Shown: positions 26,009 through 34,701 of the stretch, in pieces
How the letters are laid out: each line of letters begins with the position of its first letter
How positions within the stretch are numbered: the first letter of the stretch is position 1
NCBI RefSeq assembly: GCF_014649115.1
Contig: NZ_BMSK01000002.1
Coordinates: forward strand, 423,905-487,904
Source: Streptomyces eurythermus
Lineage (GTDB): Bacteria > Actinomycetota > Actinomycetes > Streptomycetales > Streptomycetaceae
Length of the DNA: 64,000 bases
Direction: 5' to 3'
Translations under genes and position numbers: made by a program
The notes under the pieces: generated by a model
What the model was told of the DNA's origin: nothing
Database searches by the model: none
The model's input: only the letters and a program-made list of their open reading frames with translations

Positions 26009-26812
26009 ATGCCCGCCGACGCCAAGTCGCCGAAGAAGCTGCGCAACAACCGCGCCACCCTCACCCACAAGAGCGGTTACGCCCTGCGCCATCCCGGCCG
26101 CGTCATCCCCTACCTGCGCCGAGCCGGCCGGGACGCGTGGCTGCGCCTGAAGCACCCCGACCACGTCGGCTACTACCGCGCCGTGATGGCCTCGGACACC
26201 CGCCGCAACCCGGAAGCCGCGGTCGGCAGCCAGACCCACGACCGCTGGCTGGCGCTCGGGCAGATGCAGTTCGACTACCTCATGGAACACGGGCTGCGTC
26301 CCGAACACCGCATGCTCGACATCGGCTGCGGCAACCTGCGCGGCGGCTGGCGCTTCATCAGCCACCTCGACACGGGCAACTACTACGGCATCGACATCTC
26401 GCCCGACATCCTGATGGCCGCAAAGAAGACCCTCGTCGAGCGCCGCCTCCAGGACAAGCTGCCGCACCTGACCATCACCGGCGACCTCACCCTGGACTTC
26501 CTGCCCGACGACCACTTCGACGTCGTCCACGCGCACAGCGTCTTCTCCCACTCGCCGCTGGAGGTCATCGACCAGTGCCTGGCACACGTCGGGCGCGTGC
26601 TCACCGACACCGGGTTCTTCGACTTCACCTTCGACCGCACCGAGGGCCCCGAACATCAGGTGCTGCGCGAGGACTTCTACTACCGCACCGAGACCCTCCT
26701 GGACCTGGCGCGGCGGCACGGACTGCACGCACGGTTCATGGAGGACTGGGAGAAGCGCCCGCACGGCCAGTCGAAGATACGCGTCAGCCGCTCGCCCCTG
26801 CCCACCGTCTGA
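26009..26812 (+). CDS. SAM-dependent methyltransferase
   Basis: 267 residues. ATG 26009 has GGAGG 9 nt upstream. Class I fold: motif I HRMLDIGCGNLRGGWR near residue 110, NYYGIDISPDILMAAKK, DDHFDVVHAHSVFSHSPLE (motif IV), and FFDFTFDRTEGPEHQ. The N-terminal 80 residues are basic (RATLTHKSGYALRHPGRVIP) and resemble methyltransferases that sit in glycan or polyketide tailoring gene sets. It lies 103 nt after the ABC permease and 18 nt before a membrane acyltransferase, so the two modifying enzymes probably act together on a surface or secreted molecule (inference). Confidence 0.88.
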   Translation: MPADAKSPKKLRNNRATLTHKSGYALRHPGRVIPYLRRAGRDAWLRLKHPDHVGYYRAVMASDTRRNPEAAVGSQTHDRWLALGQMQFDYLMEHGLRPEHRMLDIGCGNLRGGWRFISHLDTGNYYGIDISPDILMAAKKTLVERRLQDKLPHLTITGDLTLDFLPDDHFDVVHAHSVFSHSPLEVIDQCLAHVGRVLTDTGFFDFTFDRTEGPEHQVLREDFYYRTETLLDLARRHGLHARFMEDWEKRPHGQSKIRVSRSPLPTV

Positions 26813-26830
26813 ACCGGCCCAGGTCGCGAC

Positions 26831-28021
26831 ATGCGGTCCGACAGACCATCGCCCGGACCGAGGCACGGGCCGGCGCGCCTGGCCGCCATAGACGGACTCC
26901 GCCTGGTGGCAGCGCTCATGGTGGCCGCGTACCACTTCCTCGGGACACCCACCCCGCACTTCTGGGGAAGGACCCAACTCCGGGACCTCGCACCGGTCCT
27001 GCACGAGATCAGCCGCTACGGCTGGCTCGGCGTCGAATTCTTCTTCGCCATCAGCGGCTTCGTCATCTGCATGAGCTGCTGGGGGCGGACTCCCGCACAG
27101 TTCACCGTCTCGCGCGTCGCACGGCTCTTCCCGGCCTACTGGTGCGCCGTACTCCTCGTCGTCGCGCTCGTCCTCGTCTCACGAATGGCCAACTGGCCGG
27201 CCGCCACCCGCATCGACCCCCGGACCGTCCTCGGCAACCTGACGATGGCTCCGGGCCCGCTGGGACTGGAACTGGTCGACGGAGTCGCCTGGACACTGTG
27301 GGTGGAGGCCCGTTTCTACCTGCTGATGGGCGTGCTGCTCGTGTTCGGGCTGTCGTACCGGCGGATGACGGCCTTCTGCGGAGCCTGGCTCCTGGCCGGT
27401 GTCATCGCCCGCGAACTCCGGTCGCCCTTCCTCGACGAATTCGTACTGACCCGATACACCGGCCTCTTCGTCATCGGCATCGTCCTGTACCTCATGCACA
27501 GGTTCGGACAGAGCCTCCTGCTGTGGCTGTTGCTGGGTCTCGCCTGGTGCTACCAACTGACCGTGCTCGAACTGCGGGTGGCCGACCACGCCACCGTACC
27601 GCCCGGCGAGAGCCGGCCCTCCTGGGCCGTGTGCGCGACCGTTCTCACGTCGTGCCTCGGACTGTTGGCGCTGGCCGGTGCCGGAGGACCGCTGACGAGG
27701 CTGCGCCGCCGCGGGCTGGTCACCGCGGGGGCACTCACCTACCCCTTCTACCTCGTTCACCAGAGCATCGGAATCCCCATGGCCAAAGGCCTGATGCGGG
27801 CCGTTCCGGGGCTGGGGCCGCTGCCCGCGATGGCGGTGTCCGTCCTCTGCATGCTGGGGCTGTCCCAGCTCATCCACACCACGGTGGAGCGCCGGCTCGG
27901 ACGCCTGCTGAGACATCACCTGACACGCGACACGCGGCTCCAGGACCCCGACGCCGGCCGCCCGGTGCGAGGAAGCTCATCGGAGTGGCGCCGGTCGTAC
28001 GAGCGAACCGATCTCTCGTGA
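26831..28021 (+). CDS. Membrane acyltransferase (Acyl_transf_3 family)
   Basis: 396 residues with about ten hydrophobic helices. Family hallmarks: IDGLRLVAALMVAAYHF at the first helix, with the catalytic His in YHF; GVEFFFAISGFVICMS; the RVARLFPAYW Arg motif; and WTLWVEARFYLLMG, where the usual E-x-x-F-Y is kept. Such enzymes move acetyl or other acyl groups across the membrane onto sugars, peptidoglycan or antibiotics (OafA/MdmB type). The gene follows the methyltransferase closely. The tail after residue 370 is hydrophilic and may be poorly ordered. Confidence 0.9.
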   Translation: MRSDRPSPGPRHGPARLAAIDGLRLVAALMVAAYHFLGTPTPHFWGRTQLRDLAPVLHEISRYGWLGVEFFFAISGFVICMSCWGRTPAQFTVSRVARLFPAYWCAVLLVVALVLVSRMANWPAATRIDPRTVLGNLTMAPGPLGLELVDGVAWTLWVEARFYLLMGVLLVFGLSYRRMTAFCGAWLLAGVIARELRSPFLDEFVLTRYTGLFVIGIVLYLMHRFGQSLLLWLLLGLAWCYQLTVLELRVADHATVPPGESRPSWAVCATVLTSCLGLLALAGAGGPLTRLRRRGLVTAGALTYPFYLVHQSIGIPMAKGLMRAVPGLGPLPAMAVSVLCMLGLSQLIHTTVERRLGRLLRHHLTRDTRLQDPDAGRPVRGSSSEWRRSYERTDLS

Positions 28022-28170
28022 GTCGGCCACACTGCGCCGTATGCCAGCAGGAAGCCGACGCTCCAAACGTCCCAATGAGTATGTCGTTGAGAGCACACGG
28101 CCGTACGCGAAAACGCAACCCCATCTCGGGGCCAGGGCCGCGCAGGCGGCCGGCCGCGCTCTTGCCGAGG

Positions 28171-28320
28171 CGATGGCTCACCGCGAGGTGAGCATGAACA
28201 TGCTCGCAATAACCGGCTGCACGGCCTGCTGACGCAGATCCACCCGTCGCTGGAACGGGGCCGCGGTTGCGGCACCCGGCTCTGCGAGGACGGCTGTGGC
28301 CCGCGCCAACGACTGCCTGA
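28171..28320 (+). pseudogene. IS110-type transposase fragment
   Basis: One frame reads HEHARNNRLHGLLTQIHPSL then E-R. That is the NRLxxLLTQIHPxLER segment found near the middle of IS110-family (DEDD) transposases. Sequence before and after does not continue the match, so this is a short dead fragment. The rest of 28022-28407 holds no supported gene. Confidence 0.5.
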
Positions 28321-28407
28321 AGGGCCTGGTGGCTGAGACCGGTTGGGGAGTACTTCGGTGCGGGCGGACCCTCTGGGATCTGCGGGCGATGGAAGCGGTG
28401 GGGTCGA

Positions 28408-29058
28408 TCAGGTCCTGTTCTGCTTCCAGTGGTCCATCGCCGCCTTGCGGCTGCTGGCCAGGTGCTGCGCCACCAGGGCCTCGACCCGGGGCACGTCGCG
28501 TTCCGCGATGGCGTCATAGAGCGCCTCGTGTTCCCGCGCGACGGTGAGCAGGTCGTCGTGCTGCCCGAGGAGCCAGCGCAACCTGCTGCGCAGGACACGT
28601 TCGAGTTCGGTCAGCAATTCGTTGCCGGCCAGTGAGGTGACCGTCTGGTGGAAGTCCGCCGCCGCGCGCCGCGCGCGCACCGCGTCACCGGCGCGAGCGG
28701 CTTCGAGTTCCGCGTCCACGTCGGCCCGCAACTTCTCCAGACCGGCGCGCGTGTGCCGCTGCGCGGCCAGCCGGAACGACAAGCTCTCCAGAGCCGACCG
28801 CACCTCGTCGAGGTCGGCCACGTCACTCGGGGTGAACTCCCGCACGACCGCCCAAGTCCGCGGCCGCGGCGTCACCAGGCCCTCGGCCACGAGCGCCTTC
28901 AAGGCTTCCCGTACGGGGAGGCGGCTGACGCCCAGCGCCTCGGCCAGTTCCCGTTCGACCAGCCGGCTGCCGGGCCGTCGTACCCCGTCGAGGATCTCGT
29001 CACGCAACTGCCGCGTCACCCGCTCCGACTCGGGTGCGAAGTCGCCCTGCTCAGTCAT
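28408..29058 (-). CDS. GntR-family regulator, FadR/FCD subfamily
   Basis: 216 residues. The N-terminal winged helix carries LRDEILDGVRRPGSRLVERE and LGVSRLPVREALKALVAEG (residues 17-70). The FCD domain that follows spans 90-205 and has the metal- and ligand-binding acidic/His positions (DEVRSALESLSFRLAAQ, HQTVTSLAGNELL, EHEALYDAI). Such regulators respond to small carboxylates or nucleobase breakdown products. It heads the minus-strand run of racemase, transporter and amidohydrolases on its 5' side and is the natural controller. Two GGTGCACC palindromes lie just upstream of its own start. Confidence 0.92.
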   Translation of the reverse strand: MTEQGDFAPESERVTRQLRDEILDGVRRPGSRLVERELAEALGVSRLPVREALKALVAEGLVTPRPRTWAVVREFTPSDVADLDEVRSALESLSFRLAAQRHTRAGLEKLRADVDAELEAARAGDAVRARRAAADFHQTVTSLAGNELLTELERVLRSRLRWLLGQHDDLLTVAREHEALYDAIAERDVPRVEALVAQHLASSRKAAMDHWKQNRT

Positions 29059-29089
29059 CCCCGTCCTTCTTCTCTCCTAGGCACCCCGC

Positions 29090-29118
29090 GGTGCACCGGG
29101 GGTCCCACGCGGTGCACC
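29090..29118. promoter_or_regulatory. Paired palindromes upstream of gntR
   Basis: GGTGCACC at 29090-29097 and again at 29111-29118. Both sit in the longer match CGCGGTGCACCG, and the two are 21 bp apart (two helical turns). This placement suggests cooperative binding by a dimeric regulator, probably the GntR protein itself. Confidence 0.55.
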
Positions 29119-29233
29119 GTGTGCCACGGGATCCGCGGCACAGCGACCTTAGCGAACGGTGTCCTCGGCGGCACACGCGGCGACGGGGCGCCCGGGCGGG
29201 GAGGCGCCCCGGCCGGGGACGGCTCCCGGCCTG

Positions 29234-29959
29234 TCAGCCCGCCGGCGGCGGCCAGTTGACGATCCGCTTGGGCCGCGGCGGCGCGTAGGTGCGCACCTTC
29301 GATGTGGACAGGCCGAGGCGGACCAGCGACTCGGCGATCGTCACGGCTGCGGTCACCCCGTCGACGACAGGCACCCGGGTGCGCTCGACGACGGCCTCCG
29401 CCAGGCCGGCCATGCCGCCGCAGCCGAGGCAGATCACCTCGGCTCCGTCCTCCCGGACGGCGCGGAGGGCCTGTTCGGCGATGGCGTCGACGGTGGTCTC
29501 GTCGTCGCGCTCCAGGTCGAGCACGGGCAGTCCGCTCGCGCGCACGGAGGCACAGCGGGCGCTCAGCCCGGCGATGTGGAGGCGTTCCTCGATCAGGGGG
29601 ACGGTGCGGTCGAGGGTCGTGACGACGGAGTAGCGCCGGCCGAGGAACTGGGCCGTGCTCGCGGCGGCCTCGGTGATGTCGACGACGGGGACGTCGAGCA
29701 GTTCCTGCAGTCCTTCGCGGCCGTGTTCGCCGTATCCGGCCTGGATGACCGCGTCGAAGGGCTCGGGGTGGGCGCGGACGGCTTCCATCACGGCGATCGC
29801 CGCCAGGTAGCTCTCATAGTTGCCCTCCACGGACTCCGCGCCGAACGAGGGGGTCAGTGGGACGATCTCGGTCTCCGCGGAGGCCACGCGGGCCGCCTGT
29901 TCGCCGATGGAGTCGGTGATGGACTGCGTGGTGTTGACGTTGACGACGAGGATGCGCAT
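29234..29959 (-). CDS. Asp/Glu/hydantoin racemase family protein
   Basis: 241 residues. Start MRILVVNVNTTQSITDSIGE and the C-terminal CLGCGGMAGLAEAV place it in the hydantoin/allantoin racemase branch of the Asp/Glu racemase superfamily. The second catalytic Cys is present in CLGCGGM (about residue 188), but the position normally holding the first Cys (CFGDPG-like) reads AGYGEHG with Gly. A one-Cys enzyme may be a lyase- or isomerase-type relative rather than a true two-base racemase. It is encoded 27 nt after the NCS1 transporter gene, in a nucleobase or hydantoin salvage context. Confidence 0.85.
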   Translation of the reverse strand: MRILVVNVNTTQSITDSIGEQAARVASAETEIVPLTPSFGAESVEGNYESYLAAIAVMEAVRAHPEPFDAVIQAGYGEHGREGLQELLDVPVVDITEAAASTAQFLGRRYSVVTTLDRTVPLIEERLHIAGLSARCASVRASGLPVLDLERDDETTVDAIAEQALRAVREDGAEVICLGCGGMAGLAEAVVERTRVPVVDGVTAAVTIAESLVRLGLSTSKVRTYAPPRPKRIVNWPPPAG

Positions 29960-29986
29960 GGGTGCCCTTTCCGTCTGGTGTCCGGT

Positions 29987-31468
29987 CTATTCGGCGTCGA
30001 CAGCGATGGCTTCGCCGTCGACGTCACGAGTCGGGGCGGCGCGGTCGGCGATGACCGTGTAGAGCCCGGCGGCGAGGACGGCTCCGACGAACCAGGAGAA
30101 TCCGGCTACGTCCTGGAACGCCGGCACCAAGGCGACGACGACGGCGGTCGCGGCGCTGGGAAGGAAAGCGACGACGGCGCGCGGGTTGTAGCCGTGGCGG
30201 TAGTGGTACTCGCCCTGTACCTCCTCGGTGTACAGGTCGGGCACGTTCACGCGGGCCCTGCGCAGCAGCCAGTAGTCCGCCATGATCACACCGAACAGCG
30301 GGCCGAGCAGGGCACCGAGCCCGCCCAGGAAGTAGTTGACCACGACCGGGTTGTTGTAGAGGTTCCAGGGCGTGATCACCAGGCCCAGGACGGCGCTGAC
30401 GAGGGCGGCCCGCCGGAAGTCCAGCCGACGCGGGAAGAGGTTGACGAGCGCGTAGACGGGTGCGACGAAGTTGGCCAGCAGGTTCACCGCCACCGTCAGG
30501 GCGATGAGCGCGAGGGACGCCGTCACCAGCAGGAACATGTTCGGGATCGTCCTGACGATGTCCGTGGGGCTGGTGATGACGCGGCCGTCCAGCTTGAACT
30601 GGGCGCCGCTGAGGACAGCCACGATGCCGGCGAAGAAGAGCATGTTCACCGGGATGCCGACGACGTTTCCGCGGACGATGGAGGTGCGGCTCCGGGCGGA
30701 CCGCGTGAAGTCGCAGAAGTTCAGGACGAAGGTCCCGTAGATCACCACCCACAGGGCGGCGGCCTGCAGGATCTGCAGCCACATCGCGCCGCCGGTGAGC
30801 GGTGCGCCGACGGACAAGGAGATCGAGCCGTCGGCGCGGACGAACATCCACAGGGCCAGGGCGCACATGGTGATGAGCGTCGTGGGCGCGGCGAACGCCA
30901 TGTAACGGCGGATCATCTGCATGCCGTAGCTGACGATGAGCACCTGCAAGGCCCACAGCGTGAGGAAGGTGATCCAGCCGAGCGTCGACTGGCCGAGCAC
31001 GGAGTTGGTGTCCAGACTGCTCAACTCCGGGAACATGGCCACCAGGAGGGTGCTCAGGACCACGGCGGCGAGGTAGGTCTGGATGCCGAACCACGCGATG
31101 GCCACGGCGCCGCGGACGCCGGCCGGGATCTTGGCGCCGTTGACGCCGAACGCGATGCGGCTCATGACCGGGAAGGGGACGCCCGTCTTGTGTCCCATGA
31201 ACCCGGACAGGGTCAGCAGGAGGAAGAGCAGGACGGAGGCGACGGCGAAGGCCGCCAGGATGCCCCAGACGCTCAGGCCGAGGGCGAAGAGTCCGATGGC
31301 GAAGGCATAGTTGCCGAGGCTGTGCACGTCGTTGGCCCAGAGGGTGAAGACGTTGTAGGCGCCCCAGCGGCGCCCTTCGCGCTTCGTCGGGGCGAGGTCG
31401 TAGGTGTAGAGGCCGGGGCTGAGGGCGGCGCGGGTCTCCACGGGCGACTGGTCGTCCAGGGCAGTCAT
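29987..31468 (-). CDS. NCS1-family nucleobase/hydantoin transporter
   Basis: 493 residues, twelve predicted membrane helices. ATG 31468 has AGGAG 6 nt upstream; the in-frame extension to 31525 lacks a ribosome site. NCS1 features: NVFTLWANDVHSLGNYAFAI in helix 1, GFMGHKTGVPFPVMSRIAFG near helix 3, FVLNFCDFTRSARS in the loop before helix 7, and PWNLYNNPVVVNYFLGGLG late in the protein. The family moves cytosine, uracil, allantoin, hydantoins or thiamine with Na+ or H+. Its neighbours (racemase, two amidohydrolases) fit hydantoin, allantoin or pyrimidine uptake. Confidence 0.92.
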   Translation of the reverse strand: MTALDDQSPVETRAALSPGLYTYDLAPTKREGRRWGAYNVFTLWANDVHSLGNYAFAIGLFALGLSVWGILAAFAVASVLLFLLLTLSGFMGHKTGVPFPVMSRIAFGVNGAKIPAGVRGAVAIAWFGIQTYLAAVVLSTLLVAMFPELSSLDTNSVLGQSTLGWITFLTLWALQVLIVSYGMQMIRRYMAFAAPTTLITMCALALWMFVRADGSISLSVGAPLTGGAMWLQILQAAALWVVIYGTFVLNFCDFTRSARSRTSIVRGNVVGIPVNMLFFAGIVAVLSGAQFKLDGRVITSPTDIVRTIPNMFLLVTASLALIALTVAVNLLANFVAPVYALVNLFPRRLDFRRAALVSAVLGLVITPWNLYNNPVVVNYFLGGLGALLGPLFGVIMADYWLLRRARVNVPDLYTEEVQGEYHYRHGYNPRAVVAFLPSAATAVVVALVPAFQDVAGFSWFVGAVLAAGLYTVIADRAAPTRDVDGEAIAVDAE

Positions 31469-31723
31469 GAGGGCTCCTGGGATCGGTGGTCGGGGAACAG
31501 GAAGTTCCCCAGGGCGGAAGCTCATTTCCGGTTCGCAGAAAGTAGGTTTCGCCGATCGGTGGAGTCAAGGGACCCGACAGACCCGTTCACCAGGCTTTCA
31601 CCAGCTTGGAAGCGGTCCGGTTCGAGGCATGCGAAGGCGCCGCCCGGCCCGGTCGGACACGGTCGGACGGCACTCCTCACACGAACCTGACGGCACCCCC
31701 TCGCCCTGGCGGTACGCCCCCCC
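31469..31723. other. Intergenic stretch between transporter and amidohydrolase genes
   Basis: 255 bp without a supported gene. A promoter for the NCS1-racemase part may lie here. A Phe/Ser-rich frame is open but looks non-coding. Confidence 0.45.
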
Positions 31724-33016
31724 TCAGACGAGTTGACCGTTGCGGGCCACGACGGTCCCGCCGTGCACCACCATGTCCCGCTGCGGCATGTCGACCACGA
31801 CCTGCGGCACGCACTCGCCCCGCACAAGGACGAAGTCGGCCGGGCTGCCGGGCGTGAGGCCGGCCCGGGGCAGGCCCATGACGTCGGATCCCCCGTGGCT
31901 GGCGGTCTCGTAGCAGGAGGACAGTTCCTCGTCGAGACGCATGTCCGTCACCCAGCCGAGGATGTGCGCGCGATGCATCATGTCCGCGTTGCCGAAGGGG
32001 CTCCAGGCATCGCGCACTCCGTCCGAGCCCAGTCCCACCCTGACACCGTGCTCGCGCAGCCGGGCGATGGGCAGAACGAGGTCCCGGCTCGGCGCCACCG
32101 TGGTCAGGGAGATGTCGAGGTCGCCCAATTGCTCGGCGAGTGTGCCGAGTTCCGCGTCGGGCAGTCTGGGCAGGCAGAAGACGTGGCTGACGGTGACCTT
32201 GCCCCGCAGGGACAGGGTCCGGGTGCGGTCGATGATTTCGCGCAGCACCGTCACGCCCTTGTCGTCGGTGTCGTGGAGATGGATGTCGACGCCGACGCCG
32301 TAACGGTCCGCCAACCCGAAGACGAGGTCGAGCTGTTCTTTCAGGGCTCGGTCGAAACTGATCGGGTCGATACCGCCGATGAGGTCCACGGCGCCGCTCC
32401 GAGCGGCCTCTTCGAGCAGGGCGGCGGTTCCGGGGGTACGGATGACACCGTGCTGCGGGAAGGCGACGATCTGTACGTCCAGCGCGTGCTCGAGCCGTGC
32501 GCGCGCCTCGGCGATGCCTTCCACGCCGGCCAGTCCGTAGGCGGGAGCCACGTCGGCGTGGGCCCGCATCGCGCGGGTGCCCCGCGTCACGGCGTGCGCC
32601 ATGAGCCCGTACGCCCGCTCTCCCACGCTCCGGCTCTGGCTGTTGAACAGCTCGACGTCCTGCGCGACGTAGTCCGCGATGGTGTTCGCGGATTTCCGCG
32701 ACACCCAGGAGCCGCCCCACGACGTCTTGTCGGGATGGATGTGCGCGTCGACCAGGGACGGCAAGGCGATGCGGCCGCCACCGTCGATCACGTCCACGTT
32801 CCCGGGGGCGGGTCGGTCGCTGATCCGGCCGTCGACGACGGTGAGGTCCACGGGCACGCGGGCCCCGAAGGGCCGCACGTTCCGGAAGACCACCGCCTTG
32901 CGGGGACGCTTCCGCGCGTCGGCCGCGGCCGGCGCCGCACCCGCGGACAGCACCGCGCCGGCGGCGGCGGTGGCGAGTACGGCGCGCCGGGACGGCGATG
33001 AGGACACGGCTGTCAT
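31724..33016 (-). CDS. Tat-exported amidohydrolase, cytosine-deaminase-like
   Basis: 430 residues. Residues 1-32 form a twin-arginine signal (SPSRRAVLATAAAGAVLSAG). The mature enzyme belongs to the cytosine deaminase branch of the amidohydrolases: LVDAHIHPDKTSWGG (metal His pair), DVQIVAFPQHGV, VDIHLHDTDDKG with the catalytic His, VSHVFCLP, and GLGSDGVRDAWSPFGNADM with the metal Asp. The substrate is probably a pyrimidine or a related ring outside the membrane. Export by Tat is unusual for this branch, whose members are normally cytoplasmic. The stop is followed by the NCS1 gene, a possible uptake route for the product. Confidence 0.88.
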   Translation of the reverse strand: MTAVSSSPSRRAVLATAAAGAVLSAGAAPAAADARKRPRKAVVFRNVRPFGARVPVDLTVVDGRISDRPAPGNVDVIDGGGRIALPSLVDAHIHPDKTSWGGSWVSRKSANTIADYVAQDVELFNSQSRSVGERAYGLMAHAVTRGTRAMRAHADVAPAYGLAGVEGIAEARARLEHALDVQIVAFPQHGVIRTPGTAALLEEAARSGAVDLIGGIDPISFDRALKEQLDLVFGLADRYGVGVDIHLHDTDDKGVTVLREIIDRTRTLSLRGKVTVSHVFCLPRLPDAELGTLAEQLGDLDISLTTVAPSRDLVLPIARLREHGVRVGLGSDGVRDAWSPFGNADMMHRAHILGWVTDMRLDEELSSCYETASHGGSDVMGLPRAGLTPGSPADFVLVRGECVPQVVVDMPQRDMVVHGGTVVARNGQLV

Positions 33017-33084
33017 GGGGGTACTCCTTCGGGGAAGTGAGAGACGTAAGGGCCCTCTCGGGCACCCGCGTGCGGCAAGGACGT

Positions 33085-34374
33085 TCAGCAGATCCGGCCG
33101 GCCCGTACGACGCGCACGGGCCGGGACAGCGCCGAGACATCGCTCAGCGGATCGGCGCCGACGACGAGGACGTCACCCGCACACCCCGGTGCCAGCCGGC
33201 CGACGGTGCCGGAGAGTCCGAGCAGCCGCGCCGCGTTGGTGGTGGCCGTGCGGATGGCGTCCAGCGGTGACAGCCCGGCGGCGTGCATGAGTTCGACCTC
33301 GTGTCCGATGGGGGTCACCTCGCCGCCGGACGAATCCGTGCCCGCGACCAGGGGCACACCCACCTCGTGAGCGGCCCGGACGGCGTCCTTGAGGACGGGC
33401 AGATAGGTGCGGCCCCGCTCGGCCAGCACCGGGTCGGACGACTCGGCAAGCCCCGCGATGGCGGCCAGGGTGGGCGTGAAGTACGTTCCCCTGCTCTGCA
33501 TCTCGTGCAGCGTGCGCTCACCGACGAAGACACCGTGTTCGAGTGACCGGATACCGGCGCGGACCGCGTCGTGGCAGCCCTGTTCGCTGTAGCTGTGGCA
33601 GAGCACGCCCTTGCCGCCGCGCCGGGCCGCCGTCACGACCTCGGCCAGCTGCTCGTAGGAGTACACCTGGGACAGCGGGTCCTGGTCGGGCAGGCCGGCG
33701 CGCTCGTTCACACGCGTCTTGATCACATCGGCGCCCCGGGCCACGTTCACGTCGACCACACGCCTGAGAGCCTCGGCGGAACGCACTCCATCCTTGAGAG
33801 CGGCGAGAGGTGCCAGGTCGGGATCGGCGAGCACCGAGTCACCCATGTCGGGCGTGACGAACACACCGGCGGCTCTCAGCCGGGGCGCCTGGACGGGCAG
33901 CCGGCGGGCGAGTTCCCGGACCGCGATGTCCTGATAGAAGGTCGTGGACCCGCTCCGTGCGCTGGTGGCTCCCTTGATCACCGCCTCCCGCGCCTCGCCG
34001 ACGGTAGCGAGGTGGATGTGCGCATCGACCAGCCCGGGCAGCACCCACTGTCCCCCGGCGTCCAGGCGGGGCAGGCCCGCGGGGACGGCTCCGCTCCGGC
34101 GCGGGCCCGCCCGGTCCACCTTGCCCGAGCGGATCACGACGACCGCGTCCTCGGTCACCTCGCCCGTGACCGGGTCGAGCAGCGTGCCGCCCTCGATCAA
34201 CAGGTCGCCGTACGGTGCCGCCTGGTGCGCCTGGTGCGCCTGGTCGGTCGGGCGTGCTGCGGCAGGTCCCGCCGTGGAGAGGGCCGCCGTGGTTCCCGCG
34301 AGAGCGGCGGCGCCGGCGAGCACCCCGCGCCGCGTGAGCCGGCTCGGAGGGGGAGGGGCGGGCTCGAGACACAT
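33085..34374 (-). CDS. Tat-exported amidohydrolase (imidazolonepropionase-like group)
   Basis: 429 residues. The N-terminal SRLTRRGVLAGAAALAGTTA is a twin-arginine signal. Metal-site residues: LVDAHIHLATVGEAR (His pair), ADVIKTRVNERAG (bridging Lys), VLCHSYSEQGCHDAVRAGIR and SLEHGVFVG (His residues), and VAGTDSSGGEV (Asp). This is the pattern of imidazolonepropionase/prolidase-like amidohydrolases. It lies 68 nt upstream of the cytosine-deaminase-like gene, so two exported ring hydrolases probably act one after the other. A palindromic GTTTTG-TATACCAAAAC site lies 39 nt upstream of the start. Confidence 0.87.
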   Translation of the reverse strand: MCLEPAPPPPSRLTRRGVLAGAAALAGTTAALSTAGPAAARPTDQAHQAHQAAPYGDLLIEGGTLLDPVTGEVTEDAVVVIRSGKVDRAGPRRSGAVPAGLPRLDAGGQWVLPGLVDAHIHLATVGEAREAVIKGATSARSGSTTFYQDIAVRELARRLPVQAPRLRAAGVFVTPDMGDSVLADPDLAPLAALKDGVRSAEALRRVVDVNVARGADVIKTRVNERAGLPDQDPLSQVYSYEQLAEVVTAARRGGKGVLCHSYSEQGCHDAVRAGIRSLEHGVFVGERTLHEMQSRGTYFTPTLAAIAGLAESSDPVLAERGRTYLPVLKDAVRAAHEVGVPLVAGTDSSGGEVTPIGHEVELMHAAGLSPLDAIRTATTNAARLLGLSGTVGRLAPGCAGDVLVVGADPLSDVSALSRPVRVVRAGRIC

Positions 34375-34412
34375 GACATCTCCGGTGGCCGGGGGAGGAG
34401 CAATCAGCCCTC

Positions 34413-34429
34413 GTTTTGTATACCAAAAC
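34413..34429. promoter_or_regulatory. GntR-type palindrome upstream of the amidohydrolase operon
   Basis: GTTTTGTATACCAAAAC, an inverted repeat lacking one base of perfect symmetry. It shares the GGT-xx-ACC half-site spacing with the palindromes before gntR and with GGTATACC at 34538-34545. Confidence 0.6.
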
Positions 34430-34537
34430 TCACCGACACAACAGTGGTCAGTGTTATTGCCGCTTCAGTCCGGCGTGATTTATATGCATTTCCCCTTCAG
34501 TCAACCAACATCGAAGCAGGTGCGGACCGGCAGAAAC

Positions 34538-34545
34538 GGTATACC
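34538..34545. promoter_or_regulatory. Second GGTATACC palindrome
   Basis: AACGGTATACCAAAG, eight-base perfect palindrome, 125 bp from the 34413 site. It could be a second operator for the same GntR regulator, or serve the short plus-strand frame beginning at GTG 34552. Confidence 0.4.
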
Positions 34546-34551
34546 AAAGGT

Positions 34552-34701
34552 GTGGCACTCCCAGACCGGATGCGGATCCTGCACGCGGCCGGCCAGCTGG
34601 CACTGGGTCAGGGGACATGGCCTCAGGGCCCGCAACCACGTCGTCGACCGGCCGGCAGCGGTTCGGCTCAGAGGCTCGGAGCAGCCCGCGTGCCTGCTTG
34701 A
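34552..34701 (+). pseudogene. Possible 5' fragment of a plus-strand gene
   Basis: GTG 34552 opens VALPDRMRILHAAGQLALGQ, which looks like the first helix of a regulator, and then turns into Pro/Arg-rich non-coding sequence. The GGTATACC palindrome lies directly before it. Too short to name. Confidence 0.25.

Noticed and set aside
28041..28232. Phrase DVWSVGFLLAYGAVWP on the minus strand, like a Ser/Thr-kinase segment
   Set aside because: No surrounding kinase motifs; the plus-strand IS110-type segment explains the area better.
29159..31690. 843-codon plus-strand frame
   Set aside because: Antisense shadow of the racemase and NCS1 genes; Asp/Gly/His/Val-rich with no domain.
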